A stretch of 64,000 nt of DNA from Chryseobacterium taichungense (lineage in GTDB: Bacteria; Bacteroidota; Bacteroidia; Flavobacteriales; Weeksellaceae), in NCBI RefSeq assembly GCF_900109935.1, contig NZ_FOBV01000001.1, forward strand, positions 1 through 64,000, written 5' to 3'. Shown here one piece after another: positions 59,929-64,000 of this stretch. Each line of letters starts with the position of its first letter. The first letter of the stretch is position 1. The notes beneath the pieces were generated by a model. That model saw only the letters and a program-made list of their open reading frames with translations, did not search any database and was not told where the DNA came from. The translations under genes were made by a program, and so were the position numbers.

Positions 59929-61158
59929 TTGAAATTTCCTTTATATTTCTCGAGAAAAATAGCGTTTTCCAAAGATAACAAAAATAACCTTTCAAGGGTG
60001 ATCATCTTCATCGGCAGGCTTTCTGTAGCGTTGGGAATCATTGTTTCTTTAATTACCGTTTCTACAGGATTCGGTTCTAAAAAGGCGATCAAAGAGAGAC
60101 TGGCAGATTTCAGCGGACACATCACCGTAAAATCGACAAGATCAAACTCATCCTATAACACCTCTGTTCTTGACAATCAGGGGTTGGATGTTAAGAAAAT
60201 CCGCCAGCTTCCTGATGTAGAGTCGGTACAGAAATATGCGATGCTCACCGGTATCATGAGAAACGAGCACAACTTTGCCGGAATCATTTTTAAAGGAATA
60301 GGAAAAGATTTTGACAGCTTAAGATTTAAAAAATTTCTGATTGCAGGAACCACACCGACTATTACTGAAAAAGGATACAACAATGGCGTGGTGATTTCAC
60401 AGAAAGTCGCCAATGATCTTCATCTTAAAGTAAAAGACAGTATTGTCACCGTATTTTCAAAAGCAGACCAGCAGCCCATTTACAGAAAATTTGAAGTATT
60501 GGGAATTTACAAAACTGACATTAAAATGATAGACGATCAGTTTGTGATCGGAGATATCAACCATGTGCGGAAAATTCAGGATATGAAGCCGGATGAAGTG
60601 GGTGGTATTGATATTTTCTTTAAAAACGTAAATGATGCAGACACTGATTTTCCTGAGATCGAAAAGCTGATCGGCTATAAAAACTATGCAGAAAAAGCGA
60701 CTGAGAAATTTCCCCAAATCACGGACTGGATCAGTATTTTCGATACGAATATTGCCCTTATCATCATCATTATGCTGATTGTTGTGGTGATTAATATCAT
60801 CATGGTTCTTTTAATTCTTATTATCGAGAGAACCAATTCGATAGGACTTCTTAAGACCCTTGGTGCCAGCAACTCTCAAATCCGGGCTACATTTATCAAT
60901 TATACGCTCATCATCATGATTCCCGGACTTCTATATGGAAACCTGATCGGCCTTGGGCTAATCTTAATTCAGAAGTTTTTTGGCGTTATCAAGCTCAACC
61001 CTGAGAACTATTACGTGAGTACCGTTCCGGTGGATCTCAACCCTTTTGTTATCATTTCCATCTCTCTGGGTATTCTGATCATTTCAGGTCTTGCACTTAT
61101 CATTCCAAGCTACCTGATCAGCAAAATTTCTCCGGTGAAAGCGATTAAATATAATTAA
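59929..61158 (+). CDS. FtsX-like ABC transporter permease, LolE-type
   Basis: A permease of about 409 residues for lipoprotein or lipid export: N-terminal helix (LSVALGIIVSLITVSTGFGSKKAIKERLADFSGHITV), a large periplasmic domain (about 60-270) and three C-terminal helices with SIGLLKTLGASNSQIRATFINYTLIIMIPGLLYGNLIGLGLILIQK, the FtsX signature, ending ISKISPVKAIKYN. A TTG start at 59929 (LKFPLYFSRK) fits the Bacteroidota family, whose members begin FPxYIARR; a TTG at 59908 is also open. Divergent to NamZ with a four-base gap. The partner ATPase is not in this window. Confidence 0.88.
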   Translation: MKFPLYFSRKIAFSKDNKNNLSRVIIFIGRLSVALGIIVSLITVSTGFGSKKAIKERLADFSGHITVKSTRSNSSYNTSVLDNQGLDVKKIRQLPDVESVQKYAMLTGIMRNEHNFAGIIFKGIGKDFDSLRFKKFLIAGTTPTITEKGYNNGVVISQKVANDLHLKVKDSIVTVFSKADQQPIYRKFEVLGIYKTDIKMIDDQFVIGDINHVRKIQDMKPDEVGGIDIFFKNVNDADTDFPEIEKLIGYKNYAEKATEKFPQITDWISIFDTNIALIIIIMLIVVVINIIMVLLILIIERTNSIGLLKTLGASNSQIRATFINYTLIIMIPGLLYGNLIGLGLILIQKFFGVIKLNPENYYVSTVPVDLNPFVIISISLGILIISGLALIIPSYLISKISPVKAIKYN

Positions 61159-61345
61159 AGGTGAATACTGAATCGTGAATTTACTTCGCGTATGAATTTA
61201 GAGTAACTGGAAAATTGACCATTGACACGCAGAAATTAACTATTGACATTAATGCTGAATGGTGAATTTTGCTGCACAAGTGAATATAGAATCACAGGAA
61301 AATTAACCCTTGACTCATAGAAATTGACCATTGACATTCTTTAAT
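61159..61345. repeat. two degenerate copies of the TTGAC-type repeat
   Basis: Two unequal copies of about 93 bases follow each other. Each has a GTGAAT-rich start, then GGAAAATT(G/A)AC and ATTGAC(C)ATTGACATT. They fill the space between the permease and the cysteine synthase-like gene. Confidence 0.6.
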
Positions 61346-61408
61346 CGTACCACCCCTTAAGCTCAATAAAATTTAAAGCCGTATCTTTGTCATGCTTAAA
61401 AAACATTT

Positions 61409-62392
61409 ATGAAATACGCAAACAACATCCTCGAAACTATAGGAAATACACCGCTGGTAAAGCTTAACAAAGTTTTGGGTGAAGATTTTCCGGCATTAGT
61501 TTTGGCAAAGGTGGAGACCTTCAATCCCGGAAATTCTGTGAAAGACAGAATGGCCGTGAAAATGATTGAAGACGCAGAAAAAGACGGAAGATTGAAGCCA
61601 GGAGGAACGATCATCGAAGGAACTTCCGGAAATACAGGTATGGGGCTGGCTCTTGCAGCGATCATCAAAGGATACAAATGTATTTTTGTAACCAACTCAA
61701 AACAATCAAAAGAAAAATGTGATATTCTACGTGCTGTAGGTGCTGAAGTTATTGTCTGTCCTACCGATGTAAAACCTACCGATCCGCGTTCTTACTATTC
61801 CGTGTCAAAAAGATTGGCTAAAGAAACAGAAAACGGCTGGTATGTGAATCAGTATGATAACCTGTCTAACAGAGCAGCACACTATGAATCTACTGCTCCT
61901 GAGATCTGGGACCAGACCGAAGGAAAGCTGACCCATTTTGTAGTCGGAGCCGGAACAGGAGGTACGATTACAGGTTGCGGAACATTCTTTAAAGAGAAAA
62001 ACCCGGATATCAAAGTAATCGGCGTTGATACCTACGGTTCTATCCTGAAAGAATTTCATGAAACCGGCGAGCTTCATTACGATCATGCCTACACGTATAT
62101 CACCGAGGGTATCGGGGAAGATATTATCCCTGAAAACTATGATATGGCCGTTATTGACCATTTTGAAAAAGTAACAGATAAAGACGGTGCCATTTATGCA
62201 AGAAAGCTTGCAAAAGAAGAAGGAATTTTCTGTGGATATTCTGCCGGGAGCGCCATTGCTTCTTTGGTGCAGATGAAAGATCAGTTCACGAAAGATGATG
62301 TTATCGTGGTTCTGCTTCATGACCATGGATCCAGATATGTAGGAAAGATCTACAATGATGAATGGATGCAGGAAATGGGCTGGCTGGATTAA
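61409..62392 (+). CDS. PLP-dependent cysteine synthase / cystathionine beta-synthase-like enzyme
   Basis: A 327-residue fold-type II PLP enzyme. The PLP Lys lies in NPGNSVKDRMAVKM (about residue 45), the phosphate loop is GTSGNTGMGLALA (about 72-84) and the glycine loop VGAGTGGTITGCG lies at about 179-191. The late segment YITEGIGEDIIPENYDMAVIDHFEKVTDKDG is characteristic of cystathionine beta-synthases, but there is no C-terminal CBS domain pair. It could make cystathionine from homocysteine and serine, or cysteine from O-acetylserine; the former is favoured. A terminator follows. Confidence 0.9.
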   Translation: MKYANNILETIGNTPLVKLNKVLGEDFPALVLAKVETFNPGNSVKDRMAVKMIEDAEKDGRLKPGGTIIEGTSGNTGMGLALAAIIKGYKCIFVTNSKQSKEKCDILRAVGAEVIVCPTDVKPTDPRSYYSVSKRLAKETENGWYVNQYDNLSNRAAHYESTAPEIWDQTEGKLTHFVVGAGTGGTITGCGTFFKEKNPDIKVIGVDTYGSILKEFHETGELHYDHAYTYITEGIGEDIIPENYDMAVIDHFEKVTDKDGAIYARKLAKEEGIFCGYSAGSAIASLVQMKDQFTKDDVIVVLLHDHGSRYVGKIYNDEWMQEMGWLD

Positions 62393-62413
62393 CGGTCATC
62401 TCTTTAAATACAT

Positions 62414-62445
62414 AAAGAACTCAGAACATTTGCTCTGAGTTCTTT
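62414..62445. terminator. bidirectional terminator
   Basis: AAAGAACTCAGA / TCTGAGTTCTTT, a 12-bp perfect stem with an 8-nt loop, lies between the convergent PLP enzyme and membrane protein genes. Confidence 0.9.
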
Positions 62446-62463
62446 TATTTTATTAAACAAATA

Positions 62464-62991
62464 TTATTCCTTAATTCTCTGCTTTAAAGCCTGCTTCAGG
62501 AAACTGTACTCTTTCTCGCTCATTGACTTTCTGGGAAACATGTAGCTGTGTTTACCTTCAATGCTGATGAATTCGTTGTTGCTGTCGAAAAACTCAAAAT
62601 CTTTCCATTCGCTGGTTTCTTTGTCACCATCGATATTTACGGTAAAAAAGTTGTCGTCGAATCTGATCTCATAGATGCTGCAGTTCTCAAGCTTGGTTAA
62701 ATAATGTCCCACATGCTTTTTCCATCTGGAGACTTTGTTAATGCTTACCGAAAGAAAAACGGCACACAACAGGAACAGAAAACTGACAAAATATAAGATT
62801 CCCGCTTTCTCTTTTGCGAAGTCATCCTTAAAAATAAATAAGATGACCAGAATAAGACCAATTACAATAGTGGTCACCGTTTTCCCCCGCGTTGTTGACG
62901 AAAAAAACAGGCTTCCCTGGTTTCCGCTGAAATAGATCTCTTCAAAGTCCTGCCTTTTGGGCTTCAGAACGATCACTCTCTCTTCACTCAT
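62464..62991 (-). CDS. YcxB-like membrane protein
   Basis: A 175-residue protein: a short N-terminal strand region (VIVLKPKRQDFEEIYFSGNQGS), two membrane helices (about 38-56 and 65-84, TTIVIGLILVILFIF and ILYFVSFLFLLCAVFLSV), a beta-rich domain (SIYEIRFDDNFFTVNIDGDKETSEWKDFEFFDSNNEFISIEGKHSYMFPRKSMSE) and a C-terminal helix. This resembles the YcxB-type domain of small membrane proteins of unknown function. It is followed upstream by a 98-base gap to cbpM. Confidence 0.72.
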   Translation of the reverse strand: MSEERVIVLKPKRQDFEEIYFSGNQGSLFFSSTTRGKTVTTIVIGLILVILFIFKDDFAKEKAGILYFVSFLFLLCAVFLSVSINKVSRWKKHVGHYLTKLENCSIYEIRFDDNFFTVNIDGDKETSEWKDFEFFDSNNEFISIEGKHSYMFPRKSMSEKEYSFLKQALKQRIKE

Positions 62992-63089
62992 ATTGATTAA
63001 TTATAAATACAAATATAAGTTTTTCCCTTAATCCATTTCAGCAAACCCTTATACGCTCCTACTCTCAACACTACAACTCTCAAAACTCA

Positions 63090-63389
63090 CTACTCTTCGT
63101 ACTTATCACTGATCGCCGAAAGCTTATTCATCAGCTCGCGATTCTTCTGTTTCAGTTCGTCCATTTTCCTGAGCATATCATGAATTACTTCAAGCCCCGG
63201 AAGATTGATCTCAAGGTCATAATGCCAGTTGGCAAATCTTTCAAAGGACGGCAGATCTTCATACATCAGATAGTGGATCTCATTTTCCGTGTGAACATGC
63301 AGCAAACCGGAATCGACCAGTTCATCAAAAAAAGTAACCTCAATATTGTATATTTTTACGAGTTCTTCCCGTGATATTCTTTCACTCAT
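63090..63389 (-). CDS. cbpM: chaperone modulator CbpM
   Basis: A 99-residue MerR-like helical protein: SREELVKIYNIEVTFFDELVDSGLLHVHTENEIHYLMYEDLPSFERFANWHYDLEINLPGLEVIHDMLRKMDELKQ. CbpM binds the J domain of CbpA and inhibits its co-chaperone activity. It directly follows a DnaJ-like gene, separated by three bases, as in the cbpAM operon of other bacteria, so the pair is an autoregulated co-chaperone system by inference. Confidence 0.9.
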   Translation of the reverse strand: MSERISREELVKIYNIEVTFFDELVDSGLLHVHTENEIHYLMYEDLPSFERFANWHYDLEINLPGLEVIHDMLRKMDELKQKNRELMNKLSAISDKYEE

Positions 63390-63392
63390 GGC

Positions 63393-64000
63393 TTAGGAAT
63401 TTTTAAGTTGTTCGAAAAGTTGTTTCTGCTGATCGGTAAGATTCGTTGGCAGTTTTACATCATATGTCACAAACAGGTCACCGAATTGTCCTTCTTTCTT
63501 GTACACTGGAAAACCTTTTCCTTTTAATCGTACAGTCACTCCATTCTGCGTTTCGGGTTTTACTTTTAGGTTAACGCTTCCTGTCAGCGTGTTTACTTTT
63601 ACGTCACCTCCCAGCACGGCGGTATAAAGATCAATAGAAACTTTGGTTTTCAGATCATCACCAATTCTTTCAAAATCCGGATCTGCCGGAATATTAAAGG
63701 TAATATATAAATCTCCTGCAGGGCCTCCGTTGTAGCCCGGACTTCCGTGACCTTTCAGCTTGATCTGCTGTCCATCGTATACGCCTGCGGGAATTGTAAT
63801 CCTTACTTTTTTACCATTAATATCAAAAGTCTGCTGATGCGTAGTGGCAGCATCCCTTAAGTTCAGATTCAATTCTGCATGAACATCCTGTCCTTTAAAT
63901 TTTCCTGAAGCGCTTCCTCTTGAACTTCTTCCGAAACCTCCGCCGCCAAACATGCTTTGAAAAAAATCTGAGAAATCTTCCCCTTCCCCAAAATCAGCGC
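63393..64000 (-). CDS. cbpA: CbpA/DnaJ-type co-chaperone (partial)
   Basis: The C-terminal part of a DnaJ-class II protein; the gene continues past the window end, where the frame reads DFGEGEDFSDFFQSMFGGGGFGRSSRG, the Gly/Phe-rich linker. Client-binding domains follow: HAELNLNLRDAATTHQQTFDINGKKVRITIPAGVYDGQQIKLKGHGSPGYNGGPAGDLYITF and the second domain with GGDVKVNTLTGSVNLKVKPETQNG, ending in a dimerisation tail. It lacks the DnaJ zinc-finger CxxCxG repeats, which with the adjacent cbpM gene makes it CbpA-like. It works with DnaK (Hsp70). The N-terminal J domain is outside the window. Confidence 0.93.
   Translation of the reverse strand, partial: ADFGEGEDFSDFFQSMFGGGGFGRSSRGSASGKFKGQDVHAELNLNLRDAATTHQQTFDINGKKVRITIPAGVYDGQQIKLKGHGSPGYNGGPAGDLYITFNIPADPDFERIGDDLKTKVSIDLYTAVLGGDVKVNTLTGSVNLKVKPETQNGVTVRLKGKGFPVYKKEGQFGDLFVTYDVKLPTNLTDQQKQLFEQLKNS

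Noticed and set aside
61805..62326. Minus-strand 173-codon ORF
   Set aside because: It is antisense to the PLP enzyme and its composition is that of a shadow frame.

Overview
The window looks like a chromosomal segment of a Flavobacteriia member, most probably Chryseobacterium or a close Weeksellaceae relative. It is AT-rich. Promoters carry the Bacteroidota -7 box TAnnTTTG (clearest before the two tRNA genes). The gene content is typical of the group: Bat aerotolerance operon, OlsF-type lipid synthase, YfhO, NamZ, DUF6263, class-1 Fbp, a TonB receptor and GG(G)CTAAAGCC(C) intergenic repeats. The taxonomic call is an inference from gene content and style.

Layout. 0-2.8 kb: minus-strand microviridin-type graspetide operon with two precursor peptides, MvdC-like and MvdD-like ATP-grasp ligases, and a hairpin with a U-tract between precursors and enzymes. 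2.8-8 kb: alpha/beta hydrolase, pdxJ, MscS channel, a structured-RNA candidate, DUF456 protein, a lipoprotein and ung. 8.4-10.8 kb: two YceI-like genes around an outer-membrane barrel gene cut by an in-frame TGA. 11.4-14 kb: repeat-rich spacer, then a MutS2 protein without Smr domain. 15-15.7 kb: a cobalamin riboswitch upstream of a hotdog thioesterase. 17-21.2 kb: P450, then a PadR/PspC operon and a 20-residue amphipathic peptide gene with its own promoter and terminator. 21.2-26.5 kb: acyltransferase, hexamer repeat, thioesterase and isochorismate synthase, the last two separated by a lipoprotein / membrane-fused sigma factor / barrel cluster. 26.6-35.4 kb: MoxR-GNAT-DUF58-BatABCD-MarC operon. 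35.6-46.6 kb: DinB, rlmB, DUF6263, YfhO, a GIY-YIG gene between 38-bp inverted repeats, glycosyltransferase, YpdA and a TonB receptor. 47-56.5 kb: MFS, glnS, three tiny ORFs, menC, fbp, aspartate kinase, OlsF and two tRNA-Phe genes. 56.6-64 kb: thioredoxin-fold and barrel genes, NamZ and an ABC permease back to back, a cystathionine-synthase-like enzyme, CbpM and a DnaJ-like protein that runs off the end.

Connections. The menaquinone pathway appears as isochorismate synthase, menC and a possible DHNA-CoA thioesterase. The Bat operon encodes an envelope stress complex with a MoxR ATPase. The graspetide operon is the clearest specialised system: both precursors share a PFFASFLE leader motif and end in a TMKYPSD core, and upstream of the core each has a regular (V/I)T repeat, period 8 in one and 9 in the other.

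Gene-free stretches longer than about 300 bases are at 5867-6341 (RNA candidate), 7972-8409 (one possible 35-codon ORF), 11418-11890 (inverted repeats), 14971-15323 (riboswitch), 46564-46969 (GC-rich repeat), 50033-50665 (tiny ORFs) and 56105-56595 (tRNAs). The spacers at 35384-35633 and 52687-53001 show nothing apart from a -7 box near 52938.
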